36,106 nt of DNA, taken from NCBI GenBank assembly GCA_050123375.1, contig JASFHF010000022.1, positions 1 through 36,106 of the forward strand, read 5' to 3'. The notes beneath the pieces were generated by a model. That model ran no database searches, had not been told where the DNA came from, and saw only the letters and a program-made list of their open reading frames with translations. The position numbers were made by a program, and so were the translations under genes. Of the stretch, positions 9,134 to 18,062 are shown piece by piece. Each line of letters starts with the position of its first letter. The first letter of the stretch is position 1. The DNA comes from JASFHF01 sp050123375. GTDB lineage: Bacteria > Pseudomonadota > Gammaproteobacteria > UBA12402.

Positions 9134-10221
9134 TGTTTGCTGATGTTTATCGAAATAAAAAAATATTAGTAACCGGACACACAGGATTTAAAGGATCCTG
9201 GTTGGTTTTGTGGTTAAAAATGTTAGGCGCTGAAGTGATTGGCCTTGCGCTTGCGCCAAACACCAGTCCTAACCATTTTGAATTAATCAAATCAGAGCTT
9301 GAATCGCATTTGATTGACATCAGAGATTACGAATTACTTGCGAAAACCATCAAGTCTATTAATCCTGATATAATTTTTCATTTGGCGGCGCAACCTTTGG
9401 TTCGGGAATCATATGTGGATCCTTTAGCTACGATTAATACCAATACCGTTGGGACAGCCAATTTGTTAAATGCTTCCAGATATACGGAAGCTTTGCGAGC
9501 CATAGTAGTAATTAGTTCAGATAAGTGTTATGAAAATAAAGAATGGGACAGAGGATATCATGAAGATGATTCCATGGGTGGTTTTGACCCATATAGTGCA
9601 TCAAAAGGTTGTGCTGAGTTAGTAGTTTCAAGTTTTCGGCGTTCTTATTTTCATCCGGACAAATATGGCAAAGAGCATCAGGTGTTAATTGCGACCGCAC
9701 GCGGCGGGAATGTGATTGGCGGTGGAGATTGGTCAAAAGATCGTTTAATTCCGGATATTATTAAGGCGGTGGTGGAAAATAAAATCGCAAACATTCGGTC
9801 GCCAAGTTCAACACGTCCATGGCAGCATGTATTGGAATGTTTAAGCGGTTATTTGGTTTTGGGGCAGAAGTTGCTGCAAAATAAAAAATTATTTGCCGAA
9901 GCTTGGAATTTTGGACCGCTATACAATAGTGATGCTACAGTTTTGGATGTGTTGCGATTGATGCAGCAACAATGGCCAAAAATACAATATGCAATCGAAG
10001 AAAATGTCGAGCATCCTCACGAAGCCGGTTTATTAAAATTAGACTGTTTTAAAGCTAATTCAAAATTAAGATGGGATAATTTATGGGATTTAAAACAAAC
10101 GATACAAAAAACTGCAGAATGGTATAGAGAATTTTATGAAGAAAATAACGTTAGCACGCAAAATCAAATTGAACAATATATTCAGGCGGCTAAACAAAAA
10201 AATATTGAATGGGCGAAATAG
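9133..10221 (+). CDS. rfbG: CDP-glucose 4,6-dehydratase
   Basis: A 362-aa extended SDR. The family hallmark VTGHTGFKGSWL is at 13-24, the active-site SSDKCYENKEW at 128-138, and the catalytic YSASK at 154-158. It converts CDP-glucose to CDP-4-keto-6-deoxyglucose, the substrate of RfbH encoded next. Length and order are standard for ddhB/rfbG. The start ATG shares one base with the stop of rfbF. Confidence 0.93.
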   Translation: MFADVYRNKKILVTGHTGFKGSWLVLWLKMLGAEVIGLALAPNTSPNHFELIKSELESHLIDIRDYELLAKTIKSINPDIIFHLAAQPLVRESYVDPLATINTNTVGTANLLNASRYTEALRAIVVISSDKCYENKEWDRGYHEDDSMGGFDPYSASKGCAELVVSSFRRSYFHPDKYGKEHQVLIATARGGNVIGGGDWSKDRLIPDIIKAVVENKIANIRSPSSTRPWQHVLECLSGYLVLGQKLLQNKKLFAEAWNFGPLYNSDATVLDVLRLMQQQWPKIQYAIEENVEHPHEAGLLKLDCFKANSKLRWDNLWDLKQTIQKTAEWYREFYEENNVSTQNQIEQYIQAAKQKNIEWAK

Positions 10222-10223
10222 TT

Positions 10224-11564
10224 ATGAATAAAGCGGACGAACTTAAACAAGAGATTTTTGAAAAGGTTAAACAATATTATAATTTAATTCACGATAAAAG
10301 TGAGGAAAACTTTATTCCTGGTGAGTCGTGCGTTAATTATGGCGGCCGTGTATTTGATGAAGCCGAATTATTAAGCTTAACAGAAGCGTCGTTAGAATTT
10401 TGGTTAACGGAAGGCAGATTTACGCGTGAGTTTGAAAAGAAATTTTCGGCAAAACTTGGAGTAAAATATTGTACTTTAGTTAATTCAGGATCTTCAGCTA
10501 ATTTATTGGCTTTTGCAGCTTTGACGTCGCCTTTGTTAGAAGCGAGGCAAATTATTCCTGGAGATGAAATTATTACTATTGCCGCTGGATTTCCAACTAC
10601 TGTGACGCCAATTATTCAATATGGTGCGATTCCGGTTTTTGTTGATGTGGCGCTCGATGATGGAACCTATAATATTGATTGTTCACAATTATCAGCTGCA
10701 TTGTCCGACAAAACTAAAGCTGTGATGTTAGCGCATACTTTAGGAAATCCTTTTGATCTGGCCAAGGTGCAGTCATTTTGTAAGCAGCATAATTTATGGT
10801 TGATCGAAGATAATTGTGATGCGCTTGGTTCAAAATATAATGGGCAGTATACCGGAACTTTTGGAGATATTGGTACGAGCAGCTTTTATCCGCCACATCA
10901 TATTACAATGGGCGAAGGCGGGGCGGTTTATACTAATAATCCATTGTTAAACAAAATAATTCGTTCGATGCGGGATTGGGGAAGAGATTGCTTTTGTCCA
11001 TCAGGGAAAGATAATACTTGTGAAAAAAGATTTATGCAGCAATTTGGCACTTTGCCTGCAGGTTACGATCATAAATATGTTTATTCACATTTTGGTTACA
11101 ATTTAAAAGCCACCGATTTGCAAGCAGCAATTGGTTGTGTTCAGTTGGATCGTTTAGATGAGTTTATTGAAAAACGTAAACAAAACTGGTTGCAGCTATA
11201 TGATGGTTTAAAATATTTAGATAATTATTTTATTTTACCTCAGGCAACTAAAAATTCCGATCCAAGTTGGTTTGGTTTTTTGTTAACGGTTAAAGACGAT
11301 GCCGGTTTTTCGAGGGCAGATATCGTTAAATTTTTGGAAAAAAACAAAATTCAAACCAGAATGTTGTTTGCGGGAAATTTAATTCGTCATCCTTGTTTTG
11401 ATCAAATGCGTAAATCTGGGAAAGGTTATCGTGTGATTAATGAGCTAAAAAATACCGATAAAATTATGCATGATACTTTTTGGGTTGGAGTTTATCCGGG
11501 TATGACACCAGAAAAAATAAATCATGTTTTAAATACATTTAAGATATTTGTTGAACAATTATGA
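10224..11564 (+). CDS. rfbH: CDP-4-keto-6-deoxyglucose 3-dehydrase (E1)
   Basis: A 446-aa PLP/PMP enzyme of the DegT fold. Where aminotransferases carry the PLP lysine it has SSFYPPHHIT, with His at 225: the replacement that makes E1 a dehydrase, using PMP and an iron-sulfur centre. Together with a reductase (RfbI/DdhD) it removes the C-3 oxygen to give CDP-4-keto-3,6-dideoxyglucose. The start is uncertain: ATG 10224 lies two bases past the rfbG stop, while ATG 10209 is in frame and overlaps rfbG. No rfbI-like ferredoxin reductase lies in the window, although it is often adjacent in other clusters. The last bases overlap the transketolase start (ATGA). Confidence 0.93.
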   Translation: MNKADELKQEIFEKVKQYYNLIHDKSEENFIPGESCVNYGGRVFDEAELLSLTEASLEFWLTEGRFTREFEKKFSAKLGVKYCTLVNSGSSANLLAFAALTSPLLEARQIIPGDEIITIAAGFPTTVTPIIQYGAIPVFVDVALDDGTYNIDCSQLSAALSDKTKAVMLAHTLGNPFDLAKVQSFCKQHNLWLIEDNCDALGSKYNGQYTGTFGDIGTSSFYPPHHITMGEGGAVYTNNPLLNKIIRSMRDWGRDCFCPSGKDNTCEKRFMQQFGTLPAGYDHKYVYSHFGYNLKATDLQAAIGCVQLDRLDEFIEKRKQNWLQLYDGLKYLDNYFILPQATKNSDPSWFGFLLTVKDDAGFSRADIVKFLEKNKIQTRMLFAGNLIRHPCFDQMRKSGKGYRVINELKNTDKIMHDTFWVGVYPGMTPEKINHVLNTFKIFVEQL

Positions 11565-12370
11565 ACACAGTCGAATTAGCCAAAAAAATACGTAGGCACG
11601 TTGTCGAAATGACAAACCAGGGTAACAGTTCTCATGTTGCTTCGGCATTGTCAATTGCCGATATTTTGGCCGTTTTGTATGGCTCGATTTTAAATGTTGA
11701 TGCTATAAACCCAAAAATAAATACACGTGATAGATTGATATTGAGCAAAGGGCATGCCGGAGCTGCGGTTTATGCGGTGTTGGCAGAAATGGGTTTTATT
11801 GATGTCGAAACATTAAAATCCCATTATCAAAATGGTTCGATTCTTAGCGGCCATGTTTCACATAAAGATGTTGCGGGAGTTGAGATATCAACGGGTTCGT
11901 TAGGGCATGGTTTATCTATCGGGGCGGGAATGGCGTACAATGGGAAATTAGAAAATCAAAGTCACCGCATTTTTGTCATACTTGGTGATGGGGAATGTGA
12001 TGAAGGCTCGGTGTGGGAGGCTGCTATGTTTTCTGCGCACCATAAGTTAAGCAACCTCATTGCCATTGTTGATTATAATAAAATTCAGAGTATGGATGCA
12101 GTTGAAAAAACTTTAAATTTAGAACCGTTTGCCGATAAATGGCGCTCTTTTGGTTGGAATACTTTCGAAATTGACGGCCATGATCACGATAAAATATTAA
12201 GTGTTTGTGCAGATGCGTCATTATTGAAAGAAAAGCCGATTTGCATAATCGCGCATACGGTTAAAGGCAAAGGGATTTCTTTTATGGAAAATGAAGTGCT
12301 TTGGCATTATCGATCCCCACAAGGCGATGATTTTATTAATGCGATGCGGGAGTTAGAGATAAAATCGTGA
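11561..12370 (+). CDS. Transketolase-like protein, N-terminal (ThDP-binding) subunit
   Basis: A 269-aa protein equivalent to the N-terminal half of transketolase. It has SKGHAG (62-67), GSLGHGL (112-118) and the ThDP motif GDGECDEGSVWEA (142-154) ending in DYNK (171-174). A full-length transketolase is about 660 aa; here the pyrimidine and C-terminal domains are in the next ORF. Split transketolases occur in many genomes, but this pair is embedded by ATGA and GTGA overlaps in an rfbFGH operon. It would transfer a two-carbon hydroxyacetyl (glycolaldehyde) unit. I infer that the acceptor is the 4-keto sugar made by RfbH, giving a C-4 branched sugar. A housekeeping role in the pentose phosphate pathway is less likely in this setting. 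Confidence 0.85.
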   Translation: MNTVELAKKIRRHVVEMTNQGNSSHVASALSIADILAVLYGSILNVDAINPKINTRDRLILSKGHAGAAVYAVLAEMGFIDVETLKSHYQNGSILSGHVSHKDVAGVEISTGSLGHGLSIGAGMAYNGKLENQSHRIFVILGDGECDEGSVWEAAMFSAHHKLSNLIAIVDYNKIQSMDAVEKTLNLEPFADKWRSFGWNTFEIDGHDHDKILSVCADASLLKEKPICIIAHTVKGKGISFMENEVLWHYRSPQGDDFINAMRELEIKS

Positions 12371-13287
12371 GAAAAACTTTTATTAAAACATTGTCAGAGT
12401 GTGTTGCAGAAAATCCAGATGTATTTTTGGTAACAGGCGATGTTGGATATGGAGTGTTAAAAAGTTTTACGGAAAATTTTCCTAAACAATTTTTAAATAT
12501 TGGCATTGCCGAACAGAATATGACGGGAATTGCTACCGGCTTGGCGCTAGAAGGTAAAATTGTGTTTACTTATTCTATTGCTAATTTTCCAACTTTAAGG
12601 TGTTTGGAACAAATTCGCAATGATGCGGCTTATCATGCTGCAAACGTTAATATAGTTTCCGTTGGAGGTGGATTTTCCTATGGCGCTGCAGGAATGTCTC
12701 ACCATGCAACAGAGGATTTAGCGATCATGCGATCGTTGCCGATTGTTGTGGTTGCTCCGGGGGATTTATGGGAAGTGGAGCAGGCAACACGCGCGTTGAT
12801 CAATCATTCCGGAACTTGTTATTTTCGTTTAGATCACTCTTATGCGGACATTTCACACAAAAAAGATGAAAAATTTATTTTAGGAAAAGCCCGAAGAATA
12901 TTAGAAGGAGATGCTATTACCATAATGGCAATAGGTGGGATTTTAAATACGGCATTGCAAGTAGCCAATCAATTGCGTGAAGAAGCCAACATTAATTGTC
13001 GAGTTGTTAGTATGCATACGTTAAATCCTCTTGATACAGAGGAAATTTTTGATGCTGCTGAAAATACAGGTGGGATTGTTACTGTAGAAGAGCATACCGT
13101 TTCAGGAGGGCTTGGTAGCTCGGTTGCTGAAGTTTGTTTAGAAAATGGTATTGTGCCTAAAGTTTTCTATCGTTTTGGATTGCGCGAAGGCTTTTCGCAA
13201 GTTGTAGGCGATCAGGAGTATTTGAAAAATTATTATAATATTTCAGCAAAGGCGATTATTCCTAAATTAAAAGAGCTAATAAAATGA
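12367..13287 (+). CDS. Transketolase-like protein, C-terminal subunit
   Basis: A 306-aa partner of the upstream protein, with the pyrimidine-binding domain and the transketolase C-terminal domain. The cofactor-activating glutamate is E49 in NIGIAEQNM; GMSHHATEDLA and VVAPGDLWE follow as usual. The GTG start overlaps the previous stop (GTGA), which suggests coupled synthesis of a 1:1 heteromer. Its own stop overlaps the next start by ATGA. All visible cofactor residues are intact, so the pair should be active. Substrate is not readable from sequence. Confidence 0.86.
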   Translation: MRKTFIKTLSECVAENPDVFLVTGDVGYGVLKSFTENFPKQFLNIGIAEQNMTGIATGLALEGKIVFTYSIANFPTLRCLEQIRNDAAYHAANVNIVSVGGGFSYGAAGMSHHATEDLAIMRSLPIVVVAPGDLWEVEQATRALINHSGTCYFRLDHSYADISHKKDEKFILGKARRILEGDAITIMAIGGILNTALQVANQLREEANINCRVVSMHTLNPLDTEEIFDAAENTGGIVTVEEHTVSGGLGSSVAEVCLENGIVPKVFYRFGLREGFSQVVGDQEYLKNYYNISAKAIIPKLKELIK

Positions 13288-14189
13288 CGAATAATACAAA
13301 AAAAATTTTTTTTACAGGGGGCAATGGTTTTATTGGGAAAAATTTTTCCAGGTTGGCGCAAAGCTTTTACAAAATTTATTCTCCGACCAGAGCAGAACTG
13401 GAATTAACCAACAGTAAATTAGTTCGCGAATTTTTATCCAACAACAAGTTTGATTGTGTTGTGCACGGCGCTGTCGTTGGTTCGAAAAGAAATTGTCAGC
13501 AAAATCAATCGGAATGTTTAGAAGCTAACTTAACGGCATTCGAAAACGTATTTAATAATTGTGGTTCGGATGCTAGATTTATTCAATTAGGAAGTGGAGC
13601 GGAATATGGTAGACCATTAGCGATGCCGCGAATAGAAGAAAGTTATTTTGGAAAAAAAATCCCAACGGACAAATATGGTTTTGCAAAATTTAATATGACG
13701 CAAAAAATTATGCAAAAATCAGCAAAAAAAGCCGTTAATCTACACATTTTTGCTGTGTATGGGACGTATGAAGACTATCAAACAAGATTTATTTCGAGCG
13801 CTATTCTTCGAACTCTTTATGGGCTGCCCATTGTGATTAATCAGGATGTTAAATTTGATTATTTGCATATTGACGATTTGATAAAAATAATTTGCTATTT
13901 TATTAACAATCTTCCGGAATACTCCCATTATAATATTGGTTTTGGCTCCTCTGTGAAATTAACCGAAATTGCCGAAATTGTTAGAAAAGTGTTGGGTGGC
14001 CATAATGATATAATTGTTAAGAATCCTGGGATTGGATCTGAATATAGTTGCGACAATAATAGATTGTTAGATTTTATTGGTAGAAATTTTAAATTCACAA
14101 GTTTACAAGATGGGATTAAAAATTTGGCTCAATGGTATGAAAAACGCTTAGAATCGTTAAACAAGGATTGGATACTAAATCCGATATAA
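13284..14189 (+). CDS. Extended SDR: nucleotide-sugar reductase/epimerase
   Basis: A 301-aa NAD(P)-dependent protein with GGNGFIG at 12-18, S104 in LGSGAEYG and the catalytic Y131-xxx-K135 (YGFAK). It most resembles small epimerase/reductases of the WcaG or abequose/paratose-synthase kind. It is the last gene of the overlapping rfb-transketolase operon. That position fits a final ketone reduction, either at C-4 to a plain 3,6-dideoxyhexose or on the side chain of a branched sugar, as reductases do in the yersiniose pathway. The sequence alone does not decide between them. Confidence 0.75.
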   Translation: MTNNTKKIFFTGGNGFIGKNFSRLAQSFYKIYSPTRAELELTNSKLVREFLSNNKFDCVVHGAVVGSKRNCQQNQSECLEANLTAFENVFNNCGSDARFIQLGSGAEYGRPLAMPRIEESYFGKKIPTDKYGFAKFNMTQKIMQKSAKKAVNLHIFAVYGTYEDYQTRFISSAILRTLYGLPIVINQDVKFDYLHIDDLIKIICYFINNLPEYSHYNIGFGSSVKLTEIAEIVRKVLGGHNDIIVKNPGIGSEYSCDNNRLLDFIGRNFKFTSLQDGIKNLAQWYEKRLESLNKDWILNPI

Positions 14190-14289
14190 GAATTTGCATA
14201 CCATCATGATAAAGCAGCTATCTATAAATTGTAAGTTGCGGCATATTTAGTTACACTACGGTTTTTTTAGGCGATAATAGGAAATTATA

Positions 14290-15222
14290 ATGAAACTAAT
14301 TACTTTTGTATCTCCCTGCTACAATGAAGAAGGCAATGTTGCGGAGTTGTATCGGCAAATTAAGCAAGAAATGAGTAAATTTCCTCAATATAAATATGAG
14401 TTTATTTTTATTGACAATAATTCTCAGGATAACACAGTTAAAATTTTAAAAGAAATCGCTGCACAAGATAAAAACGTAAAAATAATTGTTAATTCCAGAA
14501 ATTTTGGTCACATTCGTTCACCTTATTATGCGTTGATGCAAGCACAAGGAGATGCAGTTGTTTTAATATGTGCCGATTTGCAGGATCCTCCTAATTTGAT
14601 TGGGGATTTTATTCAAAAATGGGAAGAAGGATACAAGATTGTCAAAGCAGTGAAAGAAGATTGCGAAGAATCATGGCTGATGCGTTTAACTCGAAAAAGT
14701 TTTTATTCTATTATTAATAGATTATCGGGTTTACCATTAACTAAAAATTATTACGGCTATGGCTTGTATGATAAAAAAATTATTGAAACATTGAGAAAAA
14801 TTAATGATCCATATCCATATTTTAGGGGTTTGATCAGCGATATCGGCTTTGAGCATGCGGAAGTTATGTTCAGAAAGCCCGGCAGAAAGAGAGGGATCAC
14901 CAAAAATAATTTCTATACATTATATGATTTAGCAATGTTGGGAATTGTGAATTATAGTAAAGTGCCATTAAGGTTAGCAACGATGTTTGGTTTTTTAATG
15001 GCAGGGTTAAGTTTGTTAATTGCTTTTTTATATATCGTACTAAAAATATTATTTTGGAATTTTTTCCCAGCGGGGATGGCGCCAATGCTTATTGCAATTT
15101 TTTTCTTTTCTTCCGTGCAATTATTTTTTATTGGTATTTTGGGCGAGTATATTGGATGTATTCATACGCAAGTGCAAAATCATCCGTTAGTAGTTGAAAA
15201 AGAAAGGATTAATTTTGATTAA
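14290..15222 (+). CDS. GtrB-like undecaprenyl-phosphate glycosyltransferase
   Basis: A 310-aa GT2 enzyme. The catalytic domain has SPCYNEE (8-14), FIDNNSQDNT, NSRNFGH (68-74) and ADLQDPP (95-101), the standard GtrB set. Two membrane segments at about 232-258 and 268-292 end the protein. It sits 100 bp after the rfb-transketolase operon and overlaps the GtrA-like gene, so the pair should load and flip a lipid-linked sugar. Given the neighbours, the sugar may be the CDP-linked product of the upstream operon. That would be unusual, because known GtrB enzymes mostly use UDP-glucose. Confidence 0.85.
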   Translation: MKLITFVSPCYNEEGNVAELYRQIKQEMSKFPQYKYEFIFIDNNSQDNTVKILKEIAAQDKNVKIIVNSRNFGHIRSPYYALMQAQGDAVVLICADLQDPPNLIGDFIQKWEEGYKIVKAVKEDCEESWLMRLTRKSFYSIINRLSGLPLTKNYYGYGLYDKKIIETLRKINDPYPYFRGLISDIGFEHAEVMFRKPGRKRGITKNNFYTLYDLAMLGIVNYSKVPLRLATMFGFLMAGLSLLIAFLYIVLKILFWNFFPAGMAPMLIAIFFFSSVQLFFIGILGEYIGCIHTQVQNHPLVVEKERINFD

Positions 15223-15679
15223 TAGCATTAAGACGCAATTTTTTACTATAAAGTTTTTAAGATTCATAATTTTAGGTTTTTGGAATACATTTTTTGGTAT
15301 GGGCGTATTTTTTTTACTGTATTATTTGTTTAATCAATTTTGCCGTTACATGATGCTAGTAATAATTGCCAATATCTTGGCAATCACCAATGCGTATATT
15401 GTATATAAGCTCTTTGTTTTTAGAACCAAAGGAAATTATTTAAGAGAATATTTAAGATTTTATGTGGTATATGGTTTGGTGTTTGTTATCGCTATTGCAT
15501 TATTTCCGTTTTTTATGGAGATAGTTATTCCTTTTTTTGCAAAGCATTTTCTGTATTATCAAGGCATATTTAAATACAAAGCATATATATCTCAAATGTG
15601 TATCACAGGTGTGACGATGTTTATTAGTTATTTTGGTCATGAAAAGTTTTCTTATCGATGCAGCAGCACAGAGGTTTGA
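15215..15679 (+). CDS. GtrA-like flippase
   Basis: A protein of about 155 aa with four membrane segments, including FLRFIILGFWNTFFGMGVFF near the start and KLFVFRTKG in the middle, as in the GtrA family. GtrA proteins are thought to move undecaprenyl-phosphate sugars across the inner membrane. I chose TTG 15215 because AAAGGA at 15203-15208 sits six bases before it. The frame is open from TTG 15194, which has no ribosome site. The gene overlaps the 3' end of the GtrB-like gene by eight bases. It converges with the leftward flippase gene ending at 15707. Confidence 0.8.
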   Translation: MINSIKTQFFTIKFLRFIILGFWNTFFGMGVFFLLYYLFNQFCRYMMLVIIANILAITNAYIVYKLFVFRTKGNYLREYLRFYVVYGLVFVIAIALFPFFMEIVIPFFAKHFLYYQGIFKYKAYISQMCITGVTMFISYFGHEKFSYRCSSTEV

Positions 15680-15706
15680 ATAGTATGGTATATTATGGTT
15701 ACATCT

Positions 15707-16948
15707 TCAGCTTAAGTATGTTCGAGTTATTCGCTTAAAAAGAAAATGCTTTATCCACCACATAAACAACATTGTAAGAACAAGCGCCCAACCCGCCCCA
15801 GACAATCCAAACAGTTTGATTCCAATATAATTCAGTAGACAACCTAGAAACAAAGAGACCAAACCAATATATAACAACCACTTTTCTTTGTAAACAATAT
15901 AAAGTCCATAATGAGGCACCTGCCCCAGTACCGTCACAATGGTTGCCATCAATAAAATATAAAATAACCAGAGATAATGTAAATAAACCGGCTTGTGCAC
16001 AAAATAAAGAACAACATAAATACCCAAAGCGGCGGCAGGAGATGCGAGCAATAAATACAAGACAATTGTGACATATAATTTTCGCATTTCACCAATTATG
16101 GAACTATTATCTTGATAAAATGTCTGAATAATTGGCGGGATCATAAAATTATAAATGGCTATTTGAGCAAAGGTTAAAATAACACCCAGCAAGTTAGAAT
16201 AAAAAACAAAAATACCAGTCGCATGCAATCCCAGCATAAATTTAATAAAGTAACGACTAAGATAAGTTAAAAGCTGCAAACAAACCGTACCAATCAGAAA
16301 AATAGTAGAAATCTTAATTCCTCTTCTGACCCATCGCCACGTCAACTGTTTTTTCCAACCCAACCGCCAAGGTAAGTAACTCAGGAGATAAACCACCAAC
16401 ACTAAAGCAATAATATCGCCACAAAACCAAGCACCCCAAACCCAAGTTAATGTGATGTGACAATGCAAAACATAATAAGCAAACAATAGAAAATAGACCC
16501 AAATCCCTGCACGAAAAAACATCACAACGTTTGCTGCTAATGGTTTTGAAAGTGTTACTAGCAATCGGTCAGCTTCTTGCGATAAATGCTCAGTAATCAA
16601 TAATACATAAAACCAAACCAAAAGCCACCAAGGCAATATTTTTAAAAAGAAAATAAATAGAAATAGCGGGAAAAAGAAAAGATAAGAAATCAAATGAACA
16701 ACTAATTGGGATTTAATATACAAAATCTGTTCTTCAGACCCAACTTTTAAAATTTCACGCGTATTAAATGCATAAAAATCAAAACCAACAACTTGTAAAG
16801 CTATAATGATCGTGGCCGTCAGAATACCATAAAGACCCAAGTCGCTTGGTGTAACCCATTTAGCTAAAAAGCATAACAATATAAACTTACTGACAACCGT
16901 AATGCCTCGAAAAAAAATACTACCTAGTTGAGCAGAAAACTTAATCAA
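15707..16948 (-). CDS. wzx: Wzx-like polysaccharide flippase (MATE/MOP superfamily)
   Basis: A 413-aa protein of about twelve membrane segments with charged loops. The N-terminal pattern, FFRGITVVSKFILLCFLAKWVTPSDLGLYG by position 13-42, is typical of polysaccharide-type MOP transporters. It probably flips the lipid-linked repeat unit. The likely start is TTG 16948, overlapping the stop of the upstream gene by eight bases, with GGGGGT on the coding strand as ribosome site. It is the last gene of the 11-gene leftward operon. Confidence 0.75.
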   Translation of the reverse strand: MIKFSAQLGSIFFRGITVVSKFILLCFLAKWVTPSDLGLYGILTATIIIALQVVGFDFYAFNTREILKVGSEEQILYIKSQLVVHLISYLFFFPLFLFIFFLKILPWWLLVWFYVLLITEHLSQEADRLLVTLSKPLAANVVMFFRAGIWVYFLLFAYYVLHCHITLTWVWGAWFCGDIIALVLVVYLLSYLPWRLGWKKQLTWRWVRRGIKISTIFLIGTVCLQLLTYLSRYFIKFMLGLHATGIFVFYSNLLGVILTFAQIAIYNFMIPPIIQTFYQDNSSIIGEMRKLYVTIVLYLLLASPAAALGIYVVLYFVHKPVYLHYLWLFYILLMATIVTVLGQVPHYGLYIVYKEKWLLYIGLVSLFLGCLLNYIGIKLFGLSGAGWALVLTMLFMWWIKHFLFKRITRTYLS

Positions 16949-18029
16949 GCACCCAAACCCCCTGGGATCGAAATAGCGGTGTCAGGAATTGATGTAGTTT
17001 TTTATATTTTCGAGTCAAACCACAACGAGACATTCCATAAGAAACCGTTGTTCCTTGATATCCAAACAATGGCAAATATAATAAAGCCGAACTTGATATA
17101 CTAATAATATACTTAAACTGCAATTGAGAAGCATAAACTTCTATCGCAATATCTTTCTCAAGCCTAATAGGCTTAAATCCCCAACTCACCAATTCTTCGA
17201 CCCATTCTTTTTTATCTGCATGATGCGGTTTAAAATAAATATCCTTTATTCCGCGTGCTTTAAAATCTTCCACCATATCTTTCAGCACTTCCCTTAAAAT
17301 CGCCTCAGGAATATCACGGCCATAGGGTTGGGATAAAAACAATGCTGCGTTTTTTTCACCATAGGCGGCATCACTCTTTCGTATTCGCTGAAGAGAAGGC
17401 ATAATATATTTTGGCTGGAGCGGCAATATTTCAATATCATAATTTTTATCTTTTAGTAGCTCCGGATAGAAACAATAAATTTTCTTGATATATTTTGACG
17501 AATAAGTCTTTTTGGGAAATAAAAGATAATTTGGCAATCCATGCATAGTTAACCAAACAAACTTCATCATTGCCTTTAAAAAAACATCTTCTGAAAAAGT
17601 ATTGTCATTTACATAAATATGCAGCCCCTCATCAAAAATCATGCAATTAAAATTATCTTTATAAAGGGAGCGTAAAAATGCATAAGCCACTTTATTACAA
17701 AGCCATAATAACTCGCTCACATATAAAACTACCTTGGCCGGTTTTATCTTTTCAATTAACTCTCGAATCAACTGTAAATTATCTTTTATGTGGTTCTTAG
17801 TATCATGCGTACTCGAACGCGTTTGCTTTCCTTTTAATACATTTTTCCACACCAATGGATCGAGCAAACGGGTCGAACCTTCATCTTCCCACAATAACCA
17901 ACAATTTTCCGTTGCTGGAAAATATTGCTGCTTAAGATTAGTAACACTCAATATATGCAAGGGAGTATGCGCTAAGAATAAATGTAACGTTTTTTCTCGT
18001 TTTATCAAAGCATCTGTTTCTTCATTCAT
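16941..18029 (-). CDS. Polysialyltransferase/GT52-like protein, putative nonulosonate transferase
   Basis: A 362-aa soluble protein with no membrane segment. It shows the three landmarks of bacterial sialyltransferase-type folds in order: an acidic D-E-G at 133-135 (IFDEGLHIY), a KPHH at 267-270 where the family has HP, and a serine run at 312-314 (SISSSALLYLP). The N-terminus LFLAHTPLHILSVTN and FLSQPYG (231-237) fit the same group. Such enzymes use CMP-linked sialic acids. With legB, legC and a NeuC-type epimerase nearby I infer a transferase for a legionaminic-type sugar. The HP-to-HH change and remote similarity keep confidence moderate. It starts 33 bases after the first amidotransferase gene. 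Confidence 0.6.
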   Translation of the reverse strand: MNEETDALIKREKTLHLFLAHTPLHILSVTNLKQQYFPATENCWLLWEDEGSTRLLDPLVWKNVLKGKQTRSSTHDTKNHIKDNLQLIRELIEKIKPAKVVLYVSELLWLCNKVAYAFLRSLYKDNFNCMIFDEGLHIYVNDNTFSEDVFLKAMMKFVWLTMHGLPNYLLFPKKTYSSKYIKKIYCFYPELLKDKNYDIEILPLQPKYIMPSLQRIRKSDAAYGEKNAALFLSQPYGRDIPEAILREVLKDMVEDFKARGIKDIYFKPHHADKKEWVEELVSWGFKPIRLEKDIAIEVYASQLQFKYIISISSSALLYLPLFGYQGTTVSYGMSRCGLTRKYKKLHQFLTPLFRSQGVWVLD

Positions 18030-18062
18030 AGTTACTTTTCCAAAATGCTTAGCAACAAATTA

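Noticed and set aside
12367..12370. Frameshift splitting one transketolase gene
   Set aside because: The halves meet exactly at the natural domain boundary with a GTGA overlap and the second has its own plausible start, as in known two-subunit transketolases.
15680..15706. A rho-independent terminator between the converging GtrA-like and Wzx genes
   Set aside because: No GC-rich hairpin with a T-run is visible in the gap.
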